64,000 nucleotides of DNA from Desulfuromonadales bacterium (GTDB taxonomy: Bacteria > Desulfobacterota > Desulfuromonadia > Desulfuromonadales > JAGXHI01), in contig JAGXHI010000037.1 of NCBI GenBank assembly GCA_024636295.1, positions 1 through 64,000 of the forward strand. The letters run 5' to 3'. Shown in pieces: positions 7,164 to 16,470 of the stretch. Each line of letters starts with the position of its first letter. Within the stretch, counting starts at the first letter, position 1. Position numbers and translations under genes: made by a program. Under the pieces are notes generated by a model. It was not told where the DNA came from. It worked only from the letters and a program-made list of their open reading frames with translations, and did no database searches.

Positions 7164-8336
7164 ATGATTGATATCCGCGACTTGATTTCGAAAGAGAGTG
7201 AAAAGACCGTCGCCACCCGGCGGGATCTGCATCGGATTCCCGAAACGGCATTCAATGAGCAAAAGACCTCGGTCTTCGTGGCCGAGCGCTTACGTTCCCT
7301 GGGATTGGAAGTGCGCACGGGGGTGGCCGGGACAGGGGTCGTTGGTCTGCTTCGGGGGGGCAACCCTGGTCCGACGGTGATGCTTCGGGCGGATATGGAT
7401 GCTCTGCCGATGGCCGAAGCGACGGGTCTGCCCTTCGCCTCGACCCACGAGGGAGTCATGCACGCCTGCGGGCACGATGGGCATATGGCCATGGCGCTTG
7501 GGGCCGCTGCAGTTCTGGCTTCTTTGCGAGAGCAGCTATCCGGCAGCGTTAAATTCGTATTTCAGCCCGCCGAAGAAGGTCCCGGCGGCGCCAGGCCGAT
7601 GATCGATGAAGGGGTGTTGAAAGATCCCGATGTGGATATCTGTGTCGGCTGCCATCTATGGCCGGGCATGCCCGAAGGCTATGTGGGAGTGAAATCCGGT
7701 CCGCTCATGGCCGCCATGGACCGATTTGATCTTACCATCCTCGGCCAGGGTGGACACGGAGCCATGCCGCATCTCTGTGTAGATGCGCTGGAAGTCGGAA
7801 CTCAGGTGGTCAGCGCCCTTCAGCGCCTGGTGAGCCGCAAGATGGACCCCTTGAGCCCGAACGTCGTCACTGTCGGAAGTTTTCATTCCGGCTCCACGTT
7901 CAACGTGATTCCTTCCACAGCCGAACTCGCCGGAACGACAAGGACCTTTGACCGCGAAATCTGGTTGTCCTGGCCGGAAAGAATGGAAACCGTGATCCGA
8001 GGCGTATGCGAGGCCATGGGAGCTGAATACGATTTCCGTTATGCTCAAGGCTACCCCCCCACGATCAACGACAAGCAGGTGGCTGCAGAAGTGCATGCCT
8101 GTGCGGTCGCTGCGGTCGGCGAGAACTATGTGGTGGAGCCGGCCTCCACGATGGGAGGGGAGGACATGGCGTTTTACCTGGAGCAGGTTCCCGGGTGTTT
8201 CTTTTTTATTGGCATCGGAGGGGAAGGGAGGGCGCCTCTGCACAACGCCGCTTTTGATTTTGATGACGGTATTCTCGATACCGGAGTGGAAATCCTTTGC
8301 CGGGTCGTTCTCGGACGCTTGAGTTCTCCGGACTGA
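7164..8336 (+). CDS. M20 family amidohydrolase
   Basis: 390 residues of the M20D (IAA-amino acid hydrolase/hippurate hydrolase) type. Metal and catalytic motifs are present: LRADMDALPM, the HACGHDGHMAM block, QPAEEGPGGA and GCHLWP, with the dimerisation-domain loop GQGGHGAMPH. It removes acyl groups from N-acyl amino acids, or acetyl groups from diaminopimelate-like substrates, in the cytoplasm using two Zn or Mn ions. The ATG at 7164 is preferred; a TTG-less ATG at 7119 inside the symporter gene would add 15 residues. It sits 22 bp after the symporter stop and shares its operon. Confidence 0.9.
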   Translation: MIDIRDLISKESEKTVATRRDLHRIPETAFNEQKTSVFVAERLRSLGLEVRTGVAGTGVVGLLRGGNPGPTVMLRADMDALPMAEATGLPFASTHEGVMHACGHDGHMAMALGAAAVLASLREQLSGSVKFVFQPAEEGPGGARPMIDEGVLKDPDVDICVGCHLWPGMPEGYVGVKSGPLMAAMDRFDLTILGQGGHGAMPHLCVDALEVGTQVVSALQRLVSRKMDPLSPNVVTVGSFHSGSTFNVIPSTAELAGTTRTFDREIWLSWPERMETVIRGVCEAMGAEYDFRYAQGYPPTINDKQVAAEVHACAVAAVGENYVVEPASTMGGEDMAFYLEQVPGCFFFIGIGGEGRAPLHNAAFDFDDGILDTGVEILCRVVLGRLSSPD

Positions 8337-8409
8337 ATTCAACAGAGTCAAGATTCAGGCCATTGCAGCAGGTTCTGATGTCCTTTTTATATTGAAGTCT
8401 CTTTCCTGC

Positions 8410-8439
8410 GCCCCCCTGAATTCTTCAGGGGGGCTTTTT
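8410..8439 (+). terminator. Rho-independent terminator after M20 gene
   Basis: GCCCCCCTGAA (8410-8420) pairs perfectly with TTCAGGGGGGC (8424-8434) around a 3-nt loop, followed by TTTTT (8435-8439). It ends the symporter/amidohydrolase operon. Confidence 0.95.
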
Positions 8440-8501
8440 CTGGGGAAATCATCGCTCAAACCTCGTCCATTGCAGCTTACTGCATATACCCTTTCATGCG
8501 G

Positions 8502-8927
8502 TTACTCCCCCATCATGATGCGGATAATCTCCTTGTCGGTTTCCCGCATGCCGTCACGACCAAGGCGACCGATGTTGTTGATCGTATTCTCAACGCCCTT
8601 CGTGACAATCCCATCGCCACTGAAAAACTGCTGTCCTCTTTCATACATCAGAAATCCCAGAATCCCGGCATCTACTGAAGCGGCGATTTTAGCTGCGCAG
8701 GAGGGCTTGGCTCCGTCGCAGATAATGCCGGAGACCGTCGCCAGGGCATTGACGATCGTATGGGCGACCTCATCAAGGCGCCCCCCGTGCAGCCAGGCTA
8801 TCCCTGCTCCGGCGCCGCAGCCCGCGCTTACTGCCCCACAGTAGGCGGACAACCGCCCGATGCCGGTTTTTTGAATCTGTCGCATGGTTCCAACAAATCG
8901 AAGAATGTTTCTCAACATCCAGACCAT
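8502..8927 (-). pseudogene. UPF0597/L-cysteine desulfidase fragment (C-terminal third)
   Basis: The frame carries the C-terminal signature of the UPF0597 family (CyuA/CdsB-like cysteine desulfidases, Fe-S lyases): GIGRLSAYCGAV, then CDGAKPSC with its conserved cysteines, then DGIVTKGVENTI, and it ends in MMGE. Members are about 430 residues; only about 125 recognisable ones remain. Upstream (8928-9115 on this strand) I find no continuation, so roughly 290 N-terminal residues, including other cluster ligands, are lost. Its neighbours, an M20 hydrolase and dehydrogenases, fit an amino-acid catabolic island in which this gene has decayed. Confidence 0.75.
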
Positions 8928-9115
8928 GCCTGGGCATGGAAGTCATTCCGCAACCGTTTAATCGGACAACCAATGAGCTTGACGGGCTCAACGGGAGCAG
9001 GCTAGATTAGGTTTACCTTATTTTGCTGTATTTCGAGGTTAAATTCGCACGCCGCCGCTGTTGCCTGAATAAGGCCAGGCTGGGTTTTTCTCATCCACAA
9101 TATTAAAGGTGAAAA

Positions 9116-10006
9116 ATGGCTAAAGTAGCATTTATAGGCTTGGGGAACATGGGAGCTCCCATGGCGATCAACCTGTTGAAGGCTGGTCATTCCTTACGTG
9201 TATTCGATCTGTCCGTGGAAGCTGTCAAGCAAGTTGCCGCCAAGGGAGCAACTGGCTGTAAAAGTGCTGTCGAGACAGTGCAGGGCATTGAAATACTGGT
9301 GACAATGTTGCCTGCCGGCAATTCTGTCGAGGGGATATTGCGGACCAATGAAGCTTTGTTCGATCATCTGAAGGCGGGAACTCTGATCATCGATGCCAGC
9401 ACCATTGACGCTGCGACAAGTAAAAAAATGGCTGCTGTCGCAACAGAGCGCAATCTCTCCTTCATCGATGCGCCAGTCTCCGGAGGAACAGCCGGTGCCG
9501 CTGCGGGAACCTTATCGTTCATGGTTGGCGGCGCTGAGTCTGACTTCCAACGCGCCTTGCCCGTTCTGCAATGCATGGGAAAAAATATTTTCCATGCCGG
9601 TGGGATCGGTTCCGGGCAGGTGGCCAAAGCCTGCAACAATATGCTGCTGGCCATCCTGATGGCGGGGACGTCAGAAGCGCTGAATTTAGGCATTAATAAT
9701 GGATTGGACCCCCTTGCCCTTTCCGAAATCATGAGCAGAAGTTCAGGCGGCAACTGGGTGCTTGACTGCTACAATCCGGTACCCGGAGTCATGGAGAACG
9801 CACCGGCCTCCCGCGACTACCAGGGAGGGTTCTTTGTCGATCTGATGTGCAAGGATCTTGGGCTCGCCATGGATATCAGTCAGACCAGCGGTTCCCCGGT
9901 CCCGATGGGATCGATAGCAAAAAGCCTGTTCAATCTTCACCAGACGCAAGGCAAGGGCAGCCTGGATTTTTCCAGTATCGTCCAGTTATTCCAGGGAAAA
10001 TCCTGA
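9116..10006 (+). CDS. 3-hydroxyisobutyrate dehydrogenase-like NAD(P) enzyme
   Basis: 296 residues of the beta-hydroxyacid dehydrogenase family. The N-terminal Rossmann motif is GLGNMG (residues 8-13), the substrate motif DAPVSGG lies at 118-124, and the catalytic lysine is K171 in KACNNMLL. It oxidises 3-hydroxyisobutyrate, tartronate semialdehyde-type or similar beta-hydroxy acids with NAD(P) in the cytoplasm; sequence alone does not decide among them. AAAGGTG precedes the ATG. It stands between the cysteine desulfidase fragment and a flavoprotein, in the amino-acid/organic-acid island. Confidence 0.88.
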   Translation: MAKVAFIGLGNMGAPMAINLLKAGHSLRVFDLSVEAVKQVAAKGATGCKSAVETVQGIEILVTMLPAGNSVEGILRTNEALFDHLKAGTLIIDASTIDAATSKKMAAVATERNLSFIDAPVSGGTAGAAAGTLSFMVGGAESDFQRALPVLQCMGKNIFHAGGIGSGQVAKACNNMLLAILMAGTSEALNLGINNGLDPLALSEIMSRSSGGNWVLDCYNPVPGVMENAPASRDYQGGFFVDLMCKDLGLAMDISQTSGSPVPMGSIAKSLFNLHQTQGKGSLDFSSIVQLFQGKS

Positions 10007-10147
10007 GCAGATTACAGACTCTGACAAATGTTTTGAAGCAGGAGGTCTCCTTCTGGTGAGCCTTGCTCCGCAGAACCCTGCGCTCAAGAACCCGGCCCTG
10101 TCCGAACGGAATTCAGAAAACCTCCGAAGATCTCATGGGTGACCGCG

Positions 10148-11737
10148 ATGAAACAATTTGACGCTGACGTTGCTGTAATAGGATCCGGGGGGGCCGGGTT
10201 GATGGCCGCCCTGGCCGCCCGGGAGGCGGGCTCGGATGTCCTCGTTCTTGGCAAGGGGCATGTGGGCAAAGGGACATGCACTGCTATGGCGGCAGGATTT
10301 TTCAATGCAGCCTCCCCGGACTACGCCACTGAGACCCACCGGGAACAAACCCTGAACGCAGGCCAGGGACTCAATGATCCTCGTCTGGTGGAACTCCTCG
10401 TCAACGGCGCTTCGGCGGCACTCAACCACCTGAAAAATATGGGCGCCCCCCTGGTCCCTACCCCTACCGGATTCCGTATCCCGACCGCCGTCGACTCCAG
10501 GACGATTCCGGGCAACGACCTGATGAAGACGTTGGCGCAAATTACCCTGGAAAAAGGAGTCCGGACCCTGCCCCGATTTCAAGTCCTTAAAATAATGGTC
10601 GAGAAAGGGCGAGCCGTGGGCGTATTCGGGTTCACCGCCGAGGGGGAGGAGGCAATGATCCATGCGCCCTCGATCGTGCTTGCCGCCGGCGGTGGCGGAG
10701 CTCTTTATCTCCGCAACGACAATCCCTCGGGGATCAACGGCGAAGGCTATGCCATGGCCCTCCGGGCCGGCTGCCAATTGCAGGACATGGAATTTGTCCA
10801 ATTCCATCCGATGGGTCTCTGTGAACCCGGGCTGCCTACGGTCCTTATCAACCCTCCCTATCCGGCCAAGGCCCGGATCTACGATAAGGCCGGAAGAGAA
10901 GTCCTCGGAGAACTCGGGGATTCGGTAGATATACACCAGGCGACAACCCGCCTCCGAGACCAGGCGTCACTGCTCTTTTTTAAAAAGTATCGTGAGAGAG
11001 GTCTTTTTCTGGATTTGACGAATGTTCCAGAGGAGGAATGGAAACGGAACTGGTCACTGCGACTGCTGGAGCGATATCCCTTCGATTTCCGACAACGGCG
11101 ATGCGGCATCGCACCCATTACTCACTTCTTCATGGGGGGCGTGAGGGTGGATGCTGAAATGCGAACCGGGGTCGATGGATTGTTCGCTGCGGGGGAGGTG
11201 ACCGGTGGCCTGCACGGGGCGAACCGTCTTGGCGGAAACGCCCTCACGGAGTGTATCGTTGAAGGCGCCGTTGCCGGTAAGACCGCATCCGAATGGGCAC
11301 GGCATTCCGGTCGGATCGGACCGACCTTGCCGTCCTCCGAGTTTGCGGCGATGGGCAAAATGGAGGCATCCGGACATCTTCGGCAGGAATTCAAATCGCT
11401 TTTCGAGGAGATCCGAAAAACGGCTTGGGAGCATATCGGAATCATCAGAAATGAGGCTGGGCTCCGCGGCGGCGCCGAGATCGTCCGTCGCATGGAAGAG
11501 GATGCAGAAGTTTTATCGCCCCGCGGTACGATGGAATTTATACATCACAATAGAATCAAAAATGCGCTGCTCGTTCTGCGCTGTTTGCTGGAGGCGAGTC
11601 TCACTCGAAAAGAGAGTCGAGGCAGTTTCTTTCGGGAGGATTACCCCGAGACCAATGATGAACACTGGCGTTGTAATATCTGTATTCGTCTCGGAGATAA
11701 TGATCGGCTGATTCTTGACCGACGGCATCCCGGCTGA
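10148..11737 (+). CDS. FAD-binding fumarate reductase/succinate dehydrogenase-like flavoprotein
   Basis: 529 residues. The FAD site is GSGGAGLMAALAAREAG near the N-terminus, the middle has EFVQFHPMG, and the flavin-binding C-terminal block is GLFAAGEVTGGLHGANRLGGNAL. This is the fumarate reductase/SDH flavoprotein and aspartate oxidase superfamily. No Fe-S or membrane subunits are next to it, so it is not a standard SDH; a soluble dehydrogenase for another organic acid is more likely. An ATG at 10148 is used; an in-frame GTG at 10139 is possible. It lies 141 bp after the dehydrogenase gene on the same strand and may share its pathway. Confidence 0.82.
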   Translation: MKQFDADVAVIGSGGAGLMAALAAREAGSDVLVLGKGHVGKGTCTAMAAGFFNAASPDYATETHREQTLNAGQGLNDPRLVELLVNGASAALNHLKNMGAPLVPTPTGFRIPTAVDSRTIPGNDLMKTLAQITLEKGVRTLPRFQVLKIMVEKGRAVGVFGFTAEGEEAMIHAPSIVLAAGGGGALYLRNDNPSGINGEGYAMALRAGCQLQDMEFVQFHPMGLCEPGLPTVLINPPYPAKARIYDKAGREVLGELGDSVDIHQATTRLRDQASLLFFKKYRERGLFLDLTNVPEEEWKRNWSLRLLERYPFDFRQRRCGIAPITHFFMGGVRVDAEMRTGVDGLFAAGEVTGGLHGANRLGGNALTECIVEGAVAGKTASEWARHSGRIGPTLPSSEFAAMGKMEASGHLRQEFKSLFEEIRKTAWEHIGIIRNEAGLRGGAEIVRRMEEDAEVLSPRGTMEFIHHNRIKNALLVLRCLLEASLTRKESRGSFFREDYPETNDEHWRCNICIRLGDNDRLILDRRHPG

Positions 11738-11893
11738 GCTCTTCGGGAAGACCATTACTGGCCGTTCTTCTCCGTTTCGCAGCAGGTCGCACCTTGCCCG
11801 ACTCTGGTGATTTGAAAGTCTCGACAAGAGCCCTGTCCTTGCTTCATACGGACTAAGGAAAAACACCATCCTGCCATTCAGTACATTTTCCGC

Positions 11894-12079
11894 TCAGGTC
11901 TTGATTCGCTTCGGCAGACACAGATTGCCGCCCCGGTCGACCCGCCCTCCGCAGCCGGTGCAGACATATTTTGGATTTTTTCGCAAATCATTCAGCTCGG
12001 ACCTGGATAGCCTTTTCTTCAGCTGACACAGGTGCTGTTCGTGCTCTTCCGGATGGTTGCAGGTTTTTTCTTCGGTCAT
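11894..12079 (-). CDS. Small zinc-ribbon-like protein (61 aa)
   Basis: A 61-residue hydrophilic protein with cysteines at CNHPEEHEQHLCQL and a CTGCGG pair, compatible with one structural zinc site. The start MTEEK at 12079 is supported by AGGAGG seven bases upstream; the longer open frame adds six residues without an RBS. The charged KKRLSRSELNDLRKNPKYVC segment is typical of short unnamed proteins in Geobacter-type genomes. Function is unknown. It is divergent from rnhA. Confidence 0.7.
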   Translation of the reverse strand: MTEEKTCNHPEEHEQHLCQLKKRLSRSELNDLRKNPKYVCTGCGGRVDRGGNLCLPKRIKT

Positions 12080-12335
12080 TTTCGTAGCCTCCTGCAAAAC
12101 AACTTACTCCAGGTGGGAAAAACGTCAACCGGACCTGCATCAGGATGAAAATTACTTTTTTCTTTGCGATCATGGAAAATATGCATGAGAATGGCCTTTG
12201 GTTTCTGGGCAGGGAGGCTCCTTCTCGCCCGTAAATACGGCAGCAAACCTCAAGGGGAGCTGAAATCCGACCTCGAACATCCAGGTTTTCGCAGCGCCCG
12301 GGAAAGATCCACCCGCATCCGATGGAAATTTTCTT

Positions 12336-12797
12336 ATGAAAAGCAGCAGCAAAACTGTCGAGATCTTCAGCGATGGCGCCTGTTCCGGCAATCCCGGGCC
12401 GGGGGGCTGGGGGACTATTTTGCGCTGGGGCGACCGGGAAAAGGAACTTTCGGGATTTGAGCCGACGACAACCAACAACCGCATGGAATTGATGGCAGCC
12501 ATCGCCGGTCTCGAGGCCCTCAGGCGTCCTTGTCCGGTCAAGCTGACCACCGATTCGGAATACCTGAAGAAAGGTATGACCGAATGGATCGAGGGCTGGA
12601 TCCGCAGGGGATGGAAAAACTCCCAGAAAAAAGATGTGGCCAACCGCGATCTCTGGGAGCGCCTCCTGGAGCTGACCCGCCGGCATCAGGTGGAATGGCG
12701 CTGGGTGCGGGGCCATGCCGGACATATCGAAAACGAGCGATGCGATCAGCTGGCGCGCGAAGCGATCCGCCGGGGTAGGGAAAAGCTTTCCCTGTAG
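12336..12797 (+). CDS. rnhA: Ribonuclease HI
   Basis: 153 residues, the normal length for bacterial RNase HI. The four catalytic carboxylates are in place: D13 ([12 protein letters not shown]), E51 (NNRMELMAA), D73 (TTDSEYL) and D137 (NERCDQLA), along with the basic handle region and the VRGHAGH loop. It degrades RNA of RNA-DNA hybrids, removing R-loops and primers in the cytoplasm. A terminator-like hairpin follows at 12905-12934, so it is probably separate from nuo. Confidence 0.97.
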   Translation: MKSSSKTVEIFSDGACSGNPGPGGWGTILRWGDREKELSGFEPTTTNNRMELMAAIAGLEALRRPCPVKLTTDSEYLKKGMTEWIEGWIRRGWKNSQKKDVANRDLWERLLELTRRHQVEWRWVRGHAGHIENERCDQLAREAIRRGREKLSL

Positions 12798-12904
12798 CGG
12801 GAAAAATACAATTTTAATCCGTCCCTTTCCCGCTGACGACCCTGAATGGATTCGGCCCCCTCCTTCCATATGGACAGCCTTATTTTCTGTGATATCCTTT
12901 CTGG

Positions 12905-12934
12905 CAACCCTATTATCGGCAGGGTTCTTTTTTT
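12905..12934 (+). terminator. Terminator between rnhA and nuoA
   Basis: AACCCT (12906-12911) pairs with AGGGTT (12921-12926), followed by CTTTTTTT (12927-12934). The stem is short but the T tract is strong. A second hairpin, AGCGGGAAA/TTTCCCGCT (12796-12834), lies just before it. Confidence 0.6.
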
Positions 12935-12978
12935 GCCATTGCGATTCTGTTCCGGTTTTATTTCAGGGCCAAACTATT

Positions 12979-13440
12979 ATGCCGACTGCATTGTCCCCCA
13001 CCACCATGCCCACCGCTCCGGCGGGTGGCGAATCGCCCCCTTCCTTCGAGGCTCTTCTTTCCCTGGCATTTTACGTCGGGTTGGCTGTGTTTCTTATTCT
13101 CGCCTTGCTCTATCTGGCCCGGGTTCTGGGGCAGAAGACGCATAGCGAAGCCAAGGATGAGGCCTACGAGTCAGGAGTGATTCCCTCCGGTCCGGCCCGC
13201 CTTTCGGAACCGGTCCCCTTTTATCTCGTCGCCATCTTCTTCATCGTTTTCGACGTGGAGGTGATATTCGTCGTCTCCTGGGCGGTCGCCTACGATCTGC
13301 TGGGATGGGCCGGATTCTTCCAGGTGACCTTCTTCATTGCCATTCTGTTCGTGGGCCTGGTGCATCTGTGGAAAACCGGAGGACTGGAATGGGGCCCCCG
13401 CGCCCGGATTCGGCCTCGGCCTCGAAGGGAGGACGTTTAA
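12979..13440 (+). CDS. nuoA: NADH-quinone oxidoreductase subunit A
   Basis: 153 residues, three transmembrane helices (about 28-50, 77-100 and 105-125), with the NuoA hallmark [10 protein letters not shown].....[18 protein letters not shown]. It is a small membrane-arm subunit at the junction with the peripheral arm of complex I. The N-terminus is Pro/Thr rich and extended; ATG at 12979 or 13006 may be the start, neither with a clear RBS. Its TAA overlaps the ATG of nuoBCD (TAATG). First gene of the nuo operon. Confidence 0.93.
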   Translation: MPTALSPTTMPTAPAGGESPPSFEALLSLAFYVGLAVFLILALLYLARVLGQKTHSEAKDEAYESGVIPSGPARLSEPVPFYLVAIFFIVFDVEVIFVVSWAVAYDLLGWAGFFQVTFFIAILFVGLVHLWKTGGLEWGPRARIRPRPRREDV

Positions 13441-15824
13441 TGAAGGAGGAAATCCCTCAGAACGTCATCCTGACTTCCCTGGACGACGTCATCAATTGGG
13501 GCAGAATGAACAGCCTGTGGCCCATGTTCTTTGGACTCTCCTGCTGTTTCGTGGAAATGATGACGAGCATGACCCCCCGCCACGACCTGGCGCGCTTCGG
13601 CGCGGAGGTGCTGCGGGGATCGCCCCGGGAAGCGGACCTGATGGTAATCTCCGGAACGCCCTTCAAAAAGATGGGCGCCTCCATTCTCCGTCTTTACGAG
13701 CAGATGCCCAACCCCAAATGGGTCGTCTCCATGGGAAGCTGCTCCAACTCCGGCGGAATGTACGACGTGTACAGCGTCATCCAGGGGGTGAACCAGATTC
13801 TTCCGGTGGACGTCTATATCCCCGGATGTCCGCCTCGACCCGAAGCGTTCATGGAGGGAATCCTTCTGCTGCGGGAGAAAATCGCAAATTCCGAACGACC
13901 CGCCCGCGCCGTTCTCGGGATGCAGGGCGGAACCGAGGGGACGACCGTTCCGATTCTGGTGGACGGGGTGAGCAAAAGCCGCGATACCCGCGGGCCGGGA
14001 TACGGCAACAGCCCCCTCCGGGGAACTTCCCTGCAGCCCCCCCACTTCAAGGGAAGCCGCTCGGAAATCATGTGGCGTCCGCCCCAGCCGAAGGTCGAAT
14101 TTCCTTCGTCCACCCCCGACCTCCGTCGCGCTCTCGCGGAGCGCTTCGGTGAGGCGGTGAGCGAGGACGAATCAGCGGACATGCCGACCTTCCGGACCGA
14201 CGCTGCAAAGGCCCCGGAAATACTTCGCTTCCTCAAGGCGGAAGCGCCCCGCCGCTTCCGCCGCATGGAGGACCTCACCGCGATCGATGAGCGCACCCGG
14301 AAACATCCAGTGGACAACGATTTCACTCTGGTCTACCACCTGCTCTCCTTCGAGGATCCCGGTTACATTCGCCTCAAGGTCCCCCTGAGTGGGGAATATC
14401 CCGAGGCGCCCTCCATCACAGAGGTGTGGCCTGCCGCCGAGTGGTACGAGCGGGAAGTCTACGACATGTTCGGGATCACCTTTCAGGGAAATCCCGATCT
14501 GCGGCGCATCCTCATGCCCGATTCCTGGAAGGGCCATCCCCTGCGCAAGGAGCATCCCTACCGGGGCACTGAAATGCCTCCTTTCACCCGGGAGACGGCG
14601 GCAAACATGCTCCCCCGGGATTCGGGCTTATTTTTTCGGAATCGTCCCCTTGCGGAGGGGCAGGAGCGGATGATCCTCAATCTCGGCCCTCATCATCCGG
14701 GAACGCACGGGGTGCTTCGACTGGTTCTGCGCCTGGACGGGGAGGAGATTTCGGACGTCGATCCCGACATCGGATACCACCACCGGGCGGCCGAAAAGGT
14801 GGGAGAGCGCCAGCACTGGAATCAGTTCATCCCCTACACGGACCGGGTGGATTACCTCTCCGGAGTGCTGAACAACCTGGCCTATCTTCATCCGGTGGAA
14901 ACGATGCTGGGCATCGAGGCGCCGCAACGGGCGCAGTTCGTGCGAGTGATGCTCTCGGAGCTCTTCCGCATCGCAAACCACCTGGTCTGGCTGGGCACCT
15001 ATGCCCATGACATCGGAGCCATGAGCCCGGTCTTTTATGCTTTCGACTCCCGGGAGAAAATCTTCGATATCGTGGAAATGATCACGGGCGGGCGGATGCA
15101 TCCCTCCTGGTTCCGCATCGGCGGAATTCCCCAGGACCTGCCCGAGGGATGGAAGGAAGCGGTGAATGCCTTCACGGAAGGATTCGAGCAGCGTCTGAGG
15201 GAGCTCGATCGCCTGCTGACGGACGGGCCGATTTTCAGAGCGCGCACCGAAGGCATCGGGGAGATTTCGCTGGACGAGGCCATCGACTGGGGGGTTTCCG
15301 GGCCGAACCTCCGCGCCTGCGATTTCGCCTGGGATCTGAGGCGTTCCATGCCCTACTCGGCCTATGACCAGTTCGATTTCGAGGTAGCGACCGCCAAGGG
15401 GGGCGACTGCTTCGCCCGGTATCTCGTCCGCATGGAAGAGATGCGCCAGAGCCTGCGGATCGTCCGGCAGGCCGCCGAGAGGATGCCCGGCGGACGATGG
15501 ATCATCGACGATTACCGCTACGCCATTCCGAAACGCCGCGACGGCCTGAACGATATCGAAAGCCTGATCCACCACTTTATCAACGTCACCCGTGGAATCG
15601 CCCCGCCGCCGGGTGAATGCTACCGGGCCATCGAGTCCTCCAAGGGAGAATGCGGGTATTACGCCGTCAGCGACGGGGGTAACGTGCCGTACCGGATGCG
15701 CATCCGCACTCCATCCTTTGCCCACATGCAGACTCTCCCCCTGATGTCGCGAGGCTGGCTGGTGGCGGATATCATAACGATCCTGGGTTCCATCGATTTC
15801 GTTCTTTCGGATGTGGACCGGTGA
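13440..15824 (+). CDS. nuoBCD: NADH-quinone oxidoreductase fused subunits B, C and D
   Basis: A single 794-residue frame carries three complex I subunits. NuoB is residues ~10-180 with the N2 cluster ligands C35, C36, C101 (GSCSNSGG) and C130 (PGCPPRPE). A linker (~180-225) precedes NuoC (~227-380, with [12 protein letters not shown] and HPLRKEHPY). NuoD is ~408-794 ([16 protein letters not shown], the quinone-site HH, ending SDVDR). No internal stop or frameshift is seen. The fusion locks the N2/quinone module at 1:1:1. NuoCD fusions are common, the triple fusion is rarer. The start overlaps the nuoA stop; 160 bp of non-coding DNA follow before nuoE. Confidence 0.95.
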   Translation: MKEEIPQNVILTSLDDVINWGRMNSLWPMFFGLSCCFVEMMTSMTPRHDLARFGAEVLRGSPREADLMVISGTPFKKMGASILRLYEQMPNPKWVVSMGSCSNSGGMYDVYSVIQGVNQILPVDVYIPGCPPRPEAFMEGILLLREKIANSERPARAVLGMQGGTEGTTVPILVDGVSKSRDTRGPGYGNSPLRGTSLQPPHFKGSRSEIMWRPPQPKVEFPSSTPDLRRALAERFGEAVSEDESADMPTFRTDAAKAPEILRFLKAEAPRRFRRMEDLTAIDERTRKHPVDNDFTLVYHLLSFEDPGYIRLKVPLSGEYPEAPSITEVWPAAEWYEREVYDMFGITFQGNPDLRRILMPDSWKGHPLRKEHPYRGTEMPPFTRETAANMLPRDSGLFFRNRPLAEGQERMILNLGPHHPGTHGVLRLVLRLDGEEISDVDPDIGYHHRAAEKVGERQHWNQFIPYTDRVDYLSGVLNNLAYLHPVETMLGIEAPQRAQFVRVMLSELFRIANHLVWLGTYAHDIGAMSPVFYAFDSREKIFDIVEMITGGRMHPSWFRIGGIPQDLPEGWKEAVNAFTEGFEQRLRELDRLLTDGPIFRARTEGIGEISLDEAIDWGVSGPNLRACDFAWDLRRSMPYSAYDQFDFEVATAKGGDCFARYLVRMEEMRQSLRIVRQAAERMPGGRWIIDDYRYAIPKRRDGLNDIESLIHHFINVTRGIAPPPGECYRAIESSKGECGYYAVSDGGNVPYRMRIRTPSFAHMQTLPLMSRGWLVADIITILGSIDFVLSDVDR

Positions 15825-15984
15825 GGAGAACCTTCACCGCAGGTGCAAAGGACGCTGGAAAAAACGAAATGAGCCAAGGCTAAAAACAATGAAAGGCTTC
15901 TTGGCGACTTGCGGCTTGAGAGAGCACAGCGAACGGGCATGAGAAGAAGATTGCAAGGATCTGCTTAAAGGATTTTCAGATTTT

Positions 15985-16470
15985 ATGGATCAATTGCTGA
16001 CAGAAGATCAACTGGATCACTTCCGTACCCTTGCGGCGGAAATCCCCCACCCCCGCGAACTGGTCGTGGATGTTCTGCGGGCGATCCAGAACAACCACGG
16101 CTGGGTGCCGGACGAGGGCGTTGAGCTCGCGGGGACGATTCTGGGGCTTTCACCTCTTCAGGTGGAGGAGGTCGCCACGTTTTTCGACAAGATCTATCGT
16201 CGACCGGTGGGCAGACGGGTCATCCATGTCTGTGATTCGATCTGCTGCTGGAGCCGGGGCGGTGAGGAAGTGGCCCGCTTGCTCCAGGAAAAACTGGGAA
16301 TCGGCCTCGGGGAGACGACCGAGGACGGAATCTTTACCCTGCTCCCGACCTGCTGCCTGGGGGCCTGCGGAGAAGCGCCCGCCATGATGATCGGCTTGAC
16401 CACCTACGGACATCTGACCTCGGACCGGATTGACCTGGTGCTCGAGAGGGAACGCCGGGAGGCCCCATGA
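15985..16470 (+). CDS. nuoE: NADH-quinone oxidoreductase subunit E
   Basis: 161 residues. The thioredoxin-like [2Fe-2S] cluster N1a uses C83 and C88 (VCDSICC) and C124 and C128 (CCLGACGEAP). With NuoF it forms the NADH-oxidising tip of complex I. The helical N-terminal part (VVDVLRAIQNNHGWVPD) is typical. The stop overlaps the start of nuoF by four bases (ATGA). It is preceded by 160 bp without a gene. Confidence 0.95.
   Translation: MDQLLTEDQLDHFRTLAAEIPHPRELVVDVLRAIQNNHGWVPDEGVELAGTILGLSPLQVEEVATFFDKIYRRPVGRRVIHVCDSICCWSRGGEEVARLLQEKLGIGLGETTEDGIFTLLPTCCLGACGEAPAMMIGLTTYGHLTSDRIDLVLERERREAP

Noticed and set aside
15825..15984. Possible small gene between nuoBCD and nuoE
   Set aside because: No open frame of meaningful length with an RBS; it appears to be intergenic filler.
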